A DNA stretch of 64,000 nucleotides from JACVRX01 sp963819885 (GTDB taxonomy: Bacteria > Actinomycetota > Actinomycetes > Jiangellales > Jiangellaceae). The stretch lies in NCBI GenBank assembly GCA_963819885.1, contig CAWFXV010000030.1, forward strand, positions 186,001-250,000, in the 5' to 3' direction. Position 1 is the first letter of the stretch, and the number at the start of each line of letters is the position of its first letter. Position numbers and translations under genes: made by a program. Positions 36,521 through 44,715 of this stretch are shown in pieces. Below the pieces are notes generated by a model. It saw only the letters and a list, made by a program, of their open reading frames with translations, was not told the origin of the DNA and did no database searches.

Positions 36521-36921
36521 CCGGCCACGACCGGGTCAACCCTTCCGGCCTGCCGCCGCCTTCGGGGTTCAACCATGCGGTGGTGTCTGAGGGCGGGCGG
36601 ATCGTCTGGCTCGCCGGGCAGACGGCGCTGGACGCCGACGGCGTGATCGCTGCCGGCGATGTGGTCATTCAGTTCGAGCGGGCGCTGCGCAACCTGCTCA
36701 TTGCTCTCGCCGCCGCGGGTGGGCGCGCCCAGCACCTGACGTCGATGACCGTCTACTGCGTCGACGTCGAGGAGTACCGGATGCACTCACAGCTCATCGG
36801 GAAGGTATGGCGGCGGCTGGTCGGCAGCCACTACCCAGCCATGGCGGTTGTCGAGGTAAGGCGCTTGTGGGACGTAGCGGCGCTCGTCGAGCTCCAGGGG
36901 GTCGCGGTCATTGACCCGTGA
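36517..36921 (+). CDS. RidA (YjgF/YER057c/UK114) family protein
   Basis: 134-residue enamine/imine deaminase-fold protein. The N-terminus reads VNPSGLPPPSGFNHAVV, then IVWLAGQTALDADG and FERALRNLLIALAAAGG; the C-terminal end YPAMAVVEVRRLWDVAALVE matches the family, with the catalytic-type Arg in VEVRRL. GTG 36517 overlaps the SDR stop (GTGA). Family members hydrolyse reactive enamines and imines, which suits a pathway that makes 2-amino-cyclohexene intermediates; that role here is an inference. Confidence 0.85.
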   Translation: MTGHDRVNPSGLPPPSGFNHAVVSEGGRIVWLAGQTALDADGVIAAGDVVIQFERALRNLLIALAAAGGRAQHLTSMTVYCVDVEEYRMHSQLIGKVWRRLVGSHYPAMAVVEVRRLWDVAALVELQGVAVIDP

Positions 36922-36939
36922 TGCTGGAGATCTGCGACA

Positions 36940-37764
36940 TCACCGCAAGCCCTCGACGAACAGATGAGCTGGGCCCCGCAGCCGATGGTGCAGAGTGAAG
37001 AACACCTCGGCCGCCTCGCCGGCCGGCCAGTCCGCGGGCAGTAACTCGGGAGGCAAGCCGGGATCCAAGTACGGCAGCCGCCGCCATCCGGTCAAAGTCT
37101 GAACGTAGTCGGCGAAGGCGGGCACGGAGTCGATCTGGCCGCGCCGTTGCCAGCCGTCGCGTACGGGTCGCCACAGCTGGAGGTACTCCGCATAGGTGGC
37201 CTCGATGCGTGGGAGGTCCCACCAGCGCGCGACGTCTCGGGCAAGGTTGCTCGCGTCGAGCGTATGCACGGTGAACAGGTCGACGTATGTGGCCAAGCCA
37301 AGACGGCCGAGTACGTCCCGGACTTCGTCACCGATCTGCGCCGGCGCGATCCATACCCCTGGTGCCACGTTGCCGAAGCCCAGCCAGGACAGCCGGGAGC
37401 GCAGGGTGTGCCGCCGGGTGCGCTCAGTCTCGGGAACGCTGAACACTGCGAGCACCCAACCGTCTTCTGGGCTGGCTGTCCGGCGGTCGAAGATCCGCCG
37501 GTCGCCTTCGGCCAAGATCGCCCTCGCCCGGTCCGACAACCCATACCCCGCCGCACCGCCGATCCGGTCGGCGACCAGAATGCCGCGGCGCTTGAGCCGC
37601 GAGATCGCCGAACGTACGGCCGGCTCGTCGACCCCGAGGCACGCCATCATGCGGATGAGCGCAGCCACAGACAGCCACCCGCCGGCTTCCCGGGCGTAAA
37701 GGCCGTAGATCGTGATGATCAGCGGCCGGGGTTGCGCCGGACGGGCCTGCAGCGCCGTGTCCAC
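36940..37764 (-). CDS. paaX: PaaX-family transcriptional regulator
   Basis: Repressor family controlling phenylacetyl-CoA and other aryl-CoA pathways through acyl-CoA ligands. 274 residues: N-terminal winged helix (PLIITIYGLYAREAGGWLSV, AVRSAISRLKRRGIL), middle RNA-polymerase-like domain and C-terminal PaaX domain ending near FFTLHHRLRGPAHLF. GTG 37764 has GGGAG directly next to it, so the true start or leaderless initiation is uncertain. Divergent from the ligase gene, it probably regulates the cluster. Confidence 0.9.
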   Translation of the reverse strand: MDTALQARPAQPRPLIITIYGLYAREAGGWLSVAALIRMMACLGVDEPAVRSAISRLKRRGILVADRIGGAAGYGLSDRARAILAEGDRRIFDRRTASPEDGWVLAVFSVPETERTRRHTLRSRLSWLGFGNVAPGVWIAPAQIGDEVRDVLGRLGLATYVDLFTVHTLDASNLARDVARWWDLPRIEATYAEYLQLWRPVRDGWQRRGQIDSVPAFADYVQTLTGWRRLPYLDPGLPPELLPADWPAGEAAEVFFTLHHRLRGPAHLFVEGLR

Positions 37765-37786
37765 CTCCCGACTCTATTGCGGCCCC

Positions 37787-37818
37787 TTGACTGCCGTCAT
37801 GCGGGTGACAGACTGCCG
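37787..37818. promoter_or_regulatory. Divergent control region with GACTGCCG direct repeats
   Basis: In the 81 nt between paaX and the ligase, GACTGCCG occurs at 37789-37796 and 37811-37818, 22 bp apart (two helical turns), with a looser third copy (GACTCACG) at 37826. The first overlaps a TTGACT -35-like hexamer at 37787-37792, but no good -10 lies 17 bp on. Plausible operator for the divergent PaaX regulator. Confidence 0.35.
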
Positions 37819-37845
37819 AATAACCGACTCACGACGAGGTGAGCC

Positions 37846-39510
37846 ATGCGCGTTTCTCGGCCGCTGTCCCCCTCCGCCCACGTCGATACCTTCAGCCGGG
37901 ATCGGCTGCCACCGGAGGACCAGTGGCCCGAGCTACGTTTCGACCGGCCGGAGCTCGAGTATCCAGACCGGCTCAACTGTGCGCATCGGCTGATCGACGA
38001 CGCGATCGAGCGTCTCGGCCCGGACGGCCGCTGCCTGGTCACCGCGACGACCGAATGGAGCTACGGCGAGCTGCACGACCGGGCCAACCAGGTGGCGAAC
38101 CTGCTCACCGGCGAGTTCGGCCTGCTGCCCGGAAACCGCGTTCTGCTTCGCGCCCCGAACAACCCCTGGCTGGTCGCGACCTGGCTCGGGGTGCTCCAAG
38201 CCGGCGGTGTCGCCGTCTTGACCATGCCGCTGCTTCGGGCGACCGAGCTGGTCACCACCATCGAACTGACCGAGCCGAACCTGGCGATCTGCGACCACCG
38301 CTTCGTCGACGAGCTGCACGCCGCACGGGGAACAGCGAACCCGCGGCTGACCATCGTCACCTACGGCGGGACCGAACCGGACGACCTCGTCGCTCGCGCC
38401 AGTGCCGAGGCCGTCGAGTACTCGCCGGTGCAGACGGCCGCCGACGACGTTGCGTTGCTCGCGCTCACGTCGGGCACCACGGGACGGCCCAAGGTCACCA
38501 TGCACTTCCACCGCGACGTCCTCGCCATCGCGGACACCTTCAGCCGGCATGTGCTGCGCCCCGAGCCGTCGGACCTGTTCACGACGACGGCGCCATTCGC
38601 GTTCACTTTCGGCCTCGGAGCGGGGCTGGTGTTTCCGCTGCACGCCGCAGCCGCCACATTGCTGCTCGAACGCGCGACGCCGGACGAGCTCGCAGACGCC
38701 GTCGTCCGGCACGGAGTAACGGTTCTCTTGACGGCACCTACGGCCTACAAGGCAATGGTCGGCGCCGGACGGGGGGAGGAGCTGCGTGCCCTGCGCCGGG
38801 CGGTCTCGGCCGGCGAGCACCTGCCGGCGACCACCTGGCAGGCGTTTTACGAGGCCACCGGTGTGCGGATCATCGACGGCATCGGATCCACCGAGATGCT
38901 GCACATCTTCATCGCCGCTGCCGACGAGAACATCCGGCCCGGCTCGACCGGCCGCGCGGTGCCTGGCTATCACGCAACCGTTCTCGACGACCACGGCAGT
39001 GAGGCGCCCGCCGGCCAAGCCGGGCGGCTGGCGGTGCGCGGTCCGACCGGCTGCCGGTACCTCGCCGACGACCGGCAGCGGGTGTACGTCCAGGGTGGCT
39101 GGAACATCACCGGCGACACCTACGTCCGCGACGAGGACGGGTACTTCTGGTACCGGGCCCGCAGCGACGACATGATCGTTTCCTCGGGGTACAACATCGC
39201 CGGGCCCGAGGTGGAGCAGGCATTGCTCGGCCATCCCGACGTGGTCGAGTGCGCCGTCGTCGGTGTCGAGGATCCCGACCGCGGTCAAGTGGTCAAGGCG
39301 TACGTCGTCGTCCGGGACGGGGCGGCGTCCGACGACGCCGCGCGACGGGTGCTGCAGGACTACGTCAAGGCGACGATCGCGCCGTACAAGTACCCGCGGT
39401 TACTGGAGTTCCGCGATGCGCTGCCGAAGACAGGGACCGGCAAGCTGCAGCGCTACAAGTTGCGACAGGAAGCAGCGCAGCTCAGCGGCGGTACAACTCC
39501 CGGGCGATGA
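37846..39510 (+). CDS. Benzoate/2-aminobenzoate-CoA ligase family protein
   Basis: ANL-superfamily ligase forming an aryl-CoA thioester through an acyl-adenylate. 554 residues. Motifs: P-loop LLALTSGTTGRPKVTMHF, IDGIGSTEMLHIF, GDTYVRDEDGYFWYRARSDD, the hinge region SSGYNIAGPEVEQAL, and catalytic Lys in LPKTGTGKLQR. Length and the HFHRD, GSTEM features match the benzoate-CoA ligase group, and the downstream aminobenzoyl-CoA-type oxygenase suggests 2-aminobenzoate as substrate. ATG 37846 has GAGGTGAG upstream. Its last 29 nt overlap the convergent acyl-CoA dehydrogenase gene. Confidence 0.88.
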   Translation: MRVSRPLSPSAHVDTFSRDRLPPEDQWPELRFDRPELEYPDRLNCAHRLIDDAIERLGPDGRCLVTATTEWSYGELHDRANQVANLLTGEFGLLPGNRVLLRAPNNPWLVATWLGVLQAGGVAVLTMPLLRATELVTTIELTEPNLAICDHRFVDELHAARGTANPRLTIVTYGGTEPDDLVARASAEAVEYSPVQTAADDVALLALTSGTTGRPKVTMHFHRDVLAIADTFSRHVLRPEPSDLFTTTAPFAFTFGLGAGLVFPLHAAAATLLLERATPDELADAVVRHGVTVLLTAPTAYKAMVGAGRGEELRALRRAVSAGEHLPATTWQAFYEATGVRIIDGIGSTEMLHIFIAAADENIRPGSTGRAVPGYHATVLDDHGSEAPAGQAGRLAVRGPTGCRYLADDRQRVYVQGGWNITGDTYVRDEDGYFWYRARSDDMIVSSGYNIAGPEVEQALLGHPDVVECAVVGVEDPDRGQVVKAYVVVRDGAASDDAARRVLQDYVKATIAPYKYPRLLEFRDALPKTGTGKLQRYKLRQEAAQLSGGTTPGR

Positions 39511-40624
39511 TCGTCCGCTGGACCTCCGAGGCTCCTTCGTAGATCCGCGGCGCCCTGACCTCGCGATACAGGTGCTCGAGCAGATGCCCCCGGCCAAGCG
39601 CACGAGCGCCGTGGATCTGGATGGCCGCGTCGACGATGTACTGCGCAGTTTCTGTGGCAAACAGCTTGGCCATCGCCGACCGCGCCGCGATCCGATCCTC
39701 GCCGGCGTCGAAAGCCACGGCTGCCCGGTAGACGAGTAGGCGCGCGGCCTCGACTCGAGTGGCCATCTCCGCAAGGGTGTGGGAGACCGACTGAAGGTCA
39801 CGCAACGGACCACCGAACGCGTGCCGTTGCCCGGCGTGGTCGATTGCCGCCTCGAGAGCTGCCTGCGCCATGCCGACGGCGAAGGCACCGACACTCGGGC
39901 GGAACAGGTCGAGTGTGCGCATCGCCACTGCGAAGCCGCGGTCGAGCTCGCCGAGCAGTTCGTCGGCCCGGACCGGAACCGCGTCGAAGACCAACCGGCC
40001 GATCGGGTGCGGGGAGAGCATCTCGAGATGCTCTCCGGATAGGCCGGTCCGGTCTGCCGGAACGATGAACGCGCTGACACCCCGCGCGCCGGCCCCTGCC
40101 TCAGTCCGGGCGAACACCGTGTAGAAGTCGGCCTCGGGTGCGTTGGAGATCCAGATCTTCTCCCCAGACAACCGCCACCCACTGCCGTCTGGCTCGGCCA
40201 AAAGCTGCAGGGCAGCGGCGTCCGATCCCGCCCCTGGCTCGGTGAGGGCGAATGCAGCGACGGCGTCACCGGCCGCGACGGCGGGGACCCACCGCGCGAC
40301 CTGGTCGGCCGAGCCGGACTGCAGCACCGGATAGGTGCCGAGGCCCTGCAACGCGAGGGCCGTCTCGGCCTCGGTCGACACGCCGGCGAGCGACTCACGA
40401 AGCAGACACAGATCCAGCGCGGCAGCCTCGCGGGTGGCTCGTCCCTCGGCCACGCCCGGGAAGAGGCGGGCGAGCAGACCCAACTCCCCCATCGCCTTGA
40501 GCAGATCACGGTTGACCCGGCCTGGCTCGCCGCGATCCGCGATCGGCGCCAGCCGTGCCGCTCCGACCTCCCGAACCCAGCCGGCGAAGTCGCGCTGGTC
40601 GTCGTCGAGGTCGAACGCCGGCAT
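39482..40624 (-). CDS. Acyl-CoA dehydrogenase
   Basis: FAD flavoenzyme that puts a 2,3-double bond into an acyl-CoA. 380 residues with the usual alpha-beta-alpha layout: FALTEPGAGSDAAALQL flavin loop, SGEKIWISNA, and the catalytic base Glu363 in IYEGASEVQRTII. Starts 1 nt after the crotonase stop, so the two are coupled. In the cluster it would serve beta-oxidation of the opened ring product. Confidence 0.92.
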   Translation of the reverse strand: MPAFDLDDDQRDFAGWVREVGAARLAPIADRGEPGRVNRDLLKAMGELGLLARLFPGVAEGRATREAAALDLCLLRESLAGVSTEAETALALQGLGTYPVLQSGSADQVARWVPAVAAGDAVAAFALTEPGAGSDAAALQLLAEPDGSGWRLSGEKIWISNAPEADFYTVFARTEAGAGARGVSAFIVPADRTGLSGEHLEMLSPHPIGRLVFDAVPVRADELLGELDRGFAVAMRTLDLFRPSVGAFAVGMAQAALEAAIDHAGQRHAFGGPLRDLQSVSHTLAEMATRVEAARLLVYRAAVAFDAGEDRIAARSAMAKLFATETAQYIVDAAIQIHGARALGRGHLLEHLYREVRAPRIYEGASEVQRTIIARELYRR

Positions 40625-40625
40625 G

Positions 40626-41453
40626 TCAGCGGCCTTGCCAACGTGGCGAGCGCTTCTCGGTGAACGCGGCGTGGAACTCGCGGTAGTCGGCCCCGTTCAT
40701 CAGCAATGCCTGGGTCATCGCCTCCAGTTCCAGGGCGCCGGACAGGCCCATGTCGAGTTCCCGGCTGAGCAGGGCCTTCGTCTGCGCATACGCCGGCATG
40801 GGCCCGTCGGCCAGTCTCCGCGCGAGCGCCTGCGCTGCGTCGTCCAGGCCGTCGTCGTCGACCAGCTCGGTGACCAGGCCGTACCGCTCGGCCTCAGGTG
40901 CCGGTAATGGATCGCCGAGCATGAGCAACTGGGTGGCTCGACCGAGCCCGACCAGTCTCGGGAGCAGATAGGCCGCCCCCATGTCAGCGCCGGCGAGGCC
41001 GACCTTGGTGAACAGGAACACGAATCGGGCCGAGCGGGCCACGACCCGGAAGTCGGCTGCGAGCGCGATCACCGACCCGGCGCCGGCCGCCGTCCCGTGT
41101 ACGGCAGCGATGATCGGAACCGGGCACTCGCGCATGGCCTTGACGACATCGCCGGTCATCCGGGTGAATGCCAGCAGCTGATCCGGACGCATCGACAGCG
41201 TCGCGCCGATGATCTCCTCGACGTCGCCGCCGGAGCAGAACGCCCGACCCTCCCCACGAAGGACGAGCACCCTGGTGTCAGCACGGTGCGGCAGTTCGGT
41301 CAGCAGATCCCGCAGATCGGCGTAGGTGTCGAAGGTCAGGGCGTTGAGTTTGTCCGGCCGGTCGAAGGTGAGCGTCGCGACGGCGTCTTTCCGCTCGAGC
41401 CGGAAGTGCTTCCAGTCGTCGGTGAATGGCGCCGATGCGCGGAACGCGCTCAT
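40626..41453 (-). CDS. Enoyl-CoA hydratase/crotonase family protein
   Basis: 275-residue crotonase. The oxyanion-hole segments are AFCSGGDVEEIIGATL and AAVHGTAAGAGSVIALAADF; the position of the first catalytic Glu of classical hydratase is Ala-Gly-Ala-Asp (GLAGADMGAAYLLPRLVG), so simple hydration is not assured. Crotonases in aryl-CoA pathways also act as ring hydrolases. ATG 41453 has GGAGG 10 nt upstream; the longer frame to 41480 does not. Coupled to the acyl-CoA dehydrogenase and divergent from the oxygenase. Confidence 0.85.
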   Translation of the reverse strand: MSAFRASAPFTDDWKHFRLERKDAVATLTFDRPDKLNALTFDTYADLRDLLTELPHRADTRVLVLRGEGRAFCSGGDVEEIIGATLSMRPDQLLAFTRMTGDVVKAMRECPVPIIAAVHGTAAGAGSVIALAADFRVVARSARFVFLFTKVGLAGADMGAAYLLPRLVGLGRATQLLMLGDPLPAPEAERYGLVTELVDDDGLDDAAQALARRLADGPMPAYAQTKALLSRELDMGLSGALELEAMTQALLMNGADYREFHAAFTEKRSPRWQGR

Positions 41454-41485
41454 GTCGCACGAACCTCCACCATCGGCCACCCCGC

Positions 41486-41514
41486 GGTAATAGCGTCCGT
41501 GTTACCGTCGTAAC
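41486..41514. promoter_or_regulatory. Inverted-repeat operator candidate
   Basis: Within the 108 nt between the crotonase (-) and the oxygenase (+): GTTAC-CGTC-GTAAC at 41501-41514, and GGTAA (41486) pairing with TTACC (41502) across 11 nt. The overlapping dyads are the kind bound by dimeric repressors. The binder is unknown; a core shared with the 18-bp palindrome near ffh is not evident. Confidence 0.45.
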
Positions 41515-41561
41515 GCAGCCAGCATAATGCCCGCCCGACCCGGCAGAGACTGGGGTGTCCG

Positions 41562-43940
41562 ATGCGCATCGCGGTCGTCGGCGGCGGTCCGGCCGGGCTC
41601 TACTTCGCCGCGCTTGCCCAGCGGCTCGACCCGCGCCACGAGATCACCGTGTGGGAGCGCAACGCGCCCGACGATACGTTCGGCTTCGGAGTGGTCTTCT
41701 CTGACGAGACACTCGGCGGGATCGAGCACGCCGATCCGGCCATCCATGCGGCCATGGAGGGCGAATTCGCCCGCTGGGACGACATCGACGTGCACTATCG
41801 CGGCGAGGTGATCACCAGTGGCGGACACGGATTCGCCGCCATGAGTCGCCGCCGGCTGCTTGGCATACTCCAAGACCGCTGCGCGGAGCTCGGGGTCCGC
41901 GCGCATTTCCGGACCGAGGCGCCGCACATCGAGATCCTCGCCGCCGATCACGAGCTGGTTGTGGCCAGTGACGGGGCGAACTCGCCGATCCGCACCCGAT
42001 ATGCCGATGCCTTCGCCCCCGACCTCGAGCAGCGGCGGTGTCGATACATGTGGCTCGGCACCGACAAGGTCTTCGACGCCTTCACCTTCGAAATCGAACA
42101 GACCCCGTACGGCGTCATTCAGATCCACGGCTATCCGTACGACGAACGTGGAAGCACGTTCATCGTCGAGATGCACGACGACGTCTGGCGGACCGCGGGT
42201 TTCGACGCGACAGAGGGAACCGTGTTCGAGCCAGGCCAGAGCGACGACGAGTCGGTCAAGAAGATCCGTGAGCTGTTCGCCCATGTTCTGGACGGGCATG
42301 AACTCATGGCGAACAACTCGCGGTGGCTGCGCTTCGCGACCATCCGGAATGCGCGGTGGCGACACCAGAACATGGTGCTGCTCGGCGATGCGGCACACAC
42401 GGCACACTTCTCGATCGGGTCGGGAACGAAGCTCGCGATGGAGGACGCGCTCGCGCTCGCGGCCTCGCTGCACGAGCACGACGATCTCGGCGCCGCGCTC
42501 GCCGCCTACGAGAACGAGCGCCGACCGGTCGTCGAGTCGACCCAGCGTGCTGCGCAGGCGAGCCTGGAGTGGTTCGAGAACCTCGGCCAGTACACCCACC
42601 AGGAGCCGATGCGGTTCGCCTTCAACATCCTCACCCGGTCACGCCGGGTCACCTACGACAACCTCCGGCTGCGGGACCCGGAGTTCGTCGACGCTGCTGA
42701 CGCGTGGTTCGCCGACCACGAAGTGCGCAGGGGGATGGCGCCACCTCCGCCACAGGCTCGGCCGCCGATGTTCCAGCCGTTCCGGCTGCGCGGCCTGCAA
42801 CTGAAGAACCGCGTCGTCGTGTCGGCGATGGACATGTACTCCGCCCGCGACGGCGACCCCACCGACTTCCACCTCGTCCATCTCGGCAGCAAGGCACTCG
42901 GTGGCGCCGGGCTGGTCATGACCGAGATGGTCTGCGTCTCTCCGACCGGCCGGATCACACCGGGTTGCACCGGCCTCTACACCGACGACCAACGAGACGC
43001 CTGGGCACGCATCGTCGAATTCGTACACGACAACAGCACCGCCGCTATTGGTGTCCAGCTCGGCCACTCCGGCCGCAAGGGCTCGACCAAGTTGATGTGG
43101 GAAGGAATGGACGAGCCGCTGCCCGAGGGAAACTGGCCGGTGGTGGCGCCGTCGCCGCTTGCCTACTCCCCCGCCAACCAAGTGCCGCAGGAACTCAGCG
43201 CCGCTGCCCTGATCGCCATGAGGGACGACTTCGTCGCCTGTGCCCGCCGGGCAGAGGCTGCCGGCTTCGACCTGCTGGAGCTGCACTGTGCCCACGGTTA
43301 CCTGTTGTCGAGTTTCCTCTCCCCGCTGACGAATCACCGGACCGACGAATACGGCGGATCGCTCTCGAACCGCCTGCGCTACCCCCTCGAGGTGTTCGAC
43401 GCAGTCCGGTCCACCTGGCCACAGGACAAGCCGATGTCGGTCCGCATCTCGGCGACCGACTGGTATCCCGGCGGAACCGAGGCGGAGGACGCCACCGCGA
43501 TCGCCCAGGCGTTCGCCGAGCACGGCGCCGACGCGATCGACGTCTCGACCGGTCAGGTCGTCAAGGAAGAGCAGCCGGCATTCGGCCGCAGTTACCAGAC
43601 GCCGTATGCCGACCGGATCGCGAATCAGGTCGACATCGCCGTCATCGCCGTCGGCGCGATCTCCTCGCCTGAGGACGTCAACGCGTTGATCTTGGCCGGC
43701 CGCGCTGACCTGGCGGCCCTGGGGCGGACGCACCTCTACGACCCGATGTGGACCTTGCACGCAGCGGCGGACCTGGAGTACACCGGCAGCGGTGCCAACT
43801 GGCCGGTGCAGTTCGCGGCCGGGCGGCGCAAGCCCCAAGCCGGGCGGACTGACGGCCCCAAACCGCGGCTCGAGCTCATCCGGGACCCGTCAGCCGGTCG
43901 CACCAAGCACCACCGATGGAGACCATGGGAGACGTCATGA
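41562..43940 (+). CDS. 2-aminobenzoyl-CoA monooxygenase/reductase (salicylyl-CoA 5-hydroxylase type), two-domain
   Basis: 792-residue fused flavoenzyme. Residues 1 to about 395: class A flavin monooxygenase with GGGPAGLYFAALAQRL, and the second FAD motif LLGDAAHTAHFSIGSGTKLA. Residues about 405-770: Old Yellow Enzyme-like reductase (FQPFRLRGLQLKNRVVVSAM, VQLGHSGRKGS, ELHCAHGYLLSSFLSPLTNH, RTDEYGGSLSNR). This architecture is that of Azoarcus 2-aminobenzoyl-CoA monooxygenase/reductase, which hydroxylates and then dearomatises the ring; databases also name it salicylyl-CoA 5-hydroxylase/oxidoreductase. ATG 41562. It overlaps the next gene by 4 nt. Confidence 0.9.
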   Translation: MRIAVVGGGPAGLYFAALAQRLDPRHEITVWERNAPDDTFGFGVVFSDETLGGIEHADPAIHAAMEGEFARWDDIDVHYRGEVITSGGHGFAAMSRRRLLGILQDRCAELGVRAHFRTEAPHIEILAADHELVVASDGANSPIRTRYADAFAPDLEQRRCRYMWLGTDKVFDAFTFEIEQTPYGVIQIHGYPYDERGSTFIVEMHDDVWRTAGFDATEGTVFEPGQSDDESVKKIRELFAHVLDGHELMANNSRWLRFATIRNARWRHQNMVLLGDAAHTAHFSIGSGTKLAMEDALALAASLHEHDDLGAALAAYENERRPVVESTQRAAQASLEWFENLGQYTHQEPMRFAFNILTRSRRVTYDNLRLRDPEFVDAADAWFADHEVRRGMAPPPPQARPPMFQPFRLRGLQLKNRVVVSAMDMYSARDGDPTDFHLVHLGSKALGGAGLVMTEMVCVSPTGRITPGCTGLYTDDQRDAWARIVEFVHDNSTAAIGVQLGHSGRKGSTKLMWEGMDEPLPEGNWPVVAPSPLAYSPANQVPQELSAAALIAMRDDFVACARRAEAAGFDLLELHCAHGYLLSSFLSPLTNHRTDEYGGSLSNRLRYPLEVFDAVRSTWPQDKPMSVRISATDWYPGGTEAEDATAIAQAFAEHGADAIDVSTGQVVKEEQPAFGRSYQTPYADRIANQVDIAVIAVGAISSPEDVNALILAGRADLAALGRTHLYDPMWTLHAAADLEYTGSGANWPVQFAAGRRKPQAGRTDGPKPRLELIRDPSAGRTKHHRWRPWETS

Positions 43941-44710
43941 CTCTGCTCGCCGATTTCGCCATGGCCATTTCGACCGGTCGGATCGGGGTTGTCGACCTCA
44001 CTGCCCCGCTGTCGGCCAACACTCCGGTCCTGGTCCTGCCAGAGCCGTTCGGCCAGACCGACCAGTTCGAGCTGCGTGAGATCAGCCGCTACGACGACCG
44101 CGGTCCGGCCTGGTACTGGAACAACATCACGACCGGTGAGCACACCGGCACGCATCTGGATGCGCCGATTCATTGGATCACCGGCCGAGAGCTCTCCGAC
44201 GTCTCCCAGATTGCCCCGTCGCAGCTGATCGCCCCGGCTGCGGTCATCGACGTGGCGGAGCAGGTGGCCACCGACCCGGACTTCCTGCTGGAGGTCGAGC
44301 ACATCAAGGCGTGGGAAGACGAGCACGGCCCGCTGCCGGAAAGCGGTTGGCTGCTCCTGCGAACCGGATGGGATTCGCGCAGCCACCGCCAGGACGAGTT
44401 TCTCAACGCGGACGAGACCGGACCACATACGCCGGGGGTCAGCGTCGAATGCGCCCGCTGGCTGGCCGAGGAAGCTCCTGTCATCGGGGTCGGCGTCGAG
44501 ACGGTAGGCACGGACGCCGGGGTGGCTCATTCCTTCGATCCGGCCTTCCCGTGCCACACGTACCTGCTCGGAGCCGGCAAGTACGGCCTGACCCAGTTGC
44601 AGAACCTGGCGTCGCTGCCGCCGATGGGCACCGTCGTGATCGCAGCGCCGCTCCCGATCCTGGGCGGCTCGGGCAGCCCGACCCGGGTGCTGGCGCTGAT
44701 CGAATACTGA
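43937..44710 (+). CDS. Cyclase-family metal-dependent hydrolase (isatin hydrolase/kynurenine formamidase fold)
   Basis: 257 residues from ATG 43937, chosen for its ATGA overlap with the oxygenase and the GGAGAC just upstream (ATGs at 43916 and 43925 are alternatives). Metal motif H-T-G-T-H-L-D-A-P-I-H at 69-79: His69, His73, Asp75 and His79. The family (PF04199) includes kynurenine formamidase and isatin hydrolase, both cutting a bond next to an aminobenzoyl group. With a TPP enzyme next door, isatin is a reasonable substrate guess; this is not proven by sequence. Confidence 0.85.
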   Translation: MTLLADFAMAISTGRIGVVDLTAPLSANTPVLVLPEPFGQTDQFELREISRYDDRGPAWYWNNITTGEHTGTHLDAPIHWITGRELSDVSQIAPSQLIAPAAVIDVAEQVATDPDFLLEVEHIKAWEDEHGPLPESGWLLLRTGWDSRSHRQDEFLNADETGPHTPGVSVECARWLAEEAPVIGVGVETVGTDAGVAHSFDPAFPCHTYLLGAGKYGLTQLQNLASLPPMGTVVIAAPLPILGGSGSPTRVLALIEY

Positions 44711-44715
44711 CCTCG

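Noticed and set aside
37787..37815. Full sigma-A type promoter with TTGACT
   Set aside because: No acceptable -10 hexamer 16-18 bp downstream, so only the repeats are reported.
41502..42599. 365-codon minus-strand open frame
   Set aside because: Antisense to the FAD domain of the oxygenase, whose motifs are intact on the plus strand.
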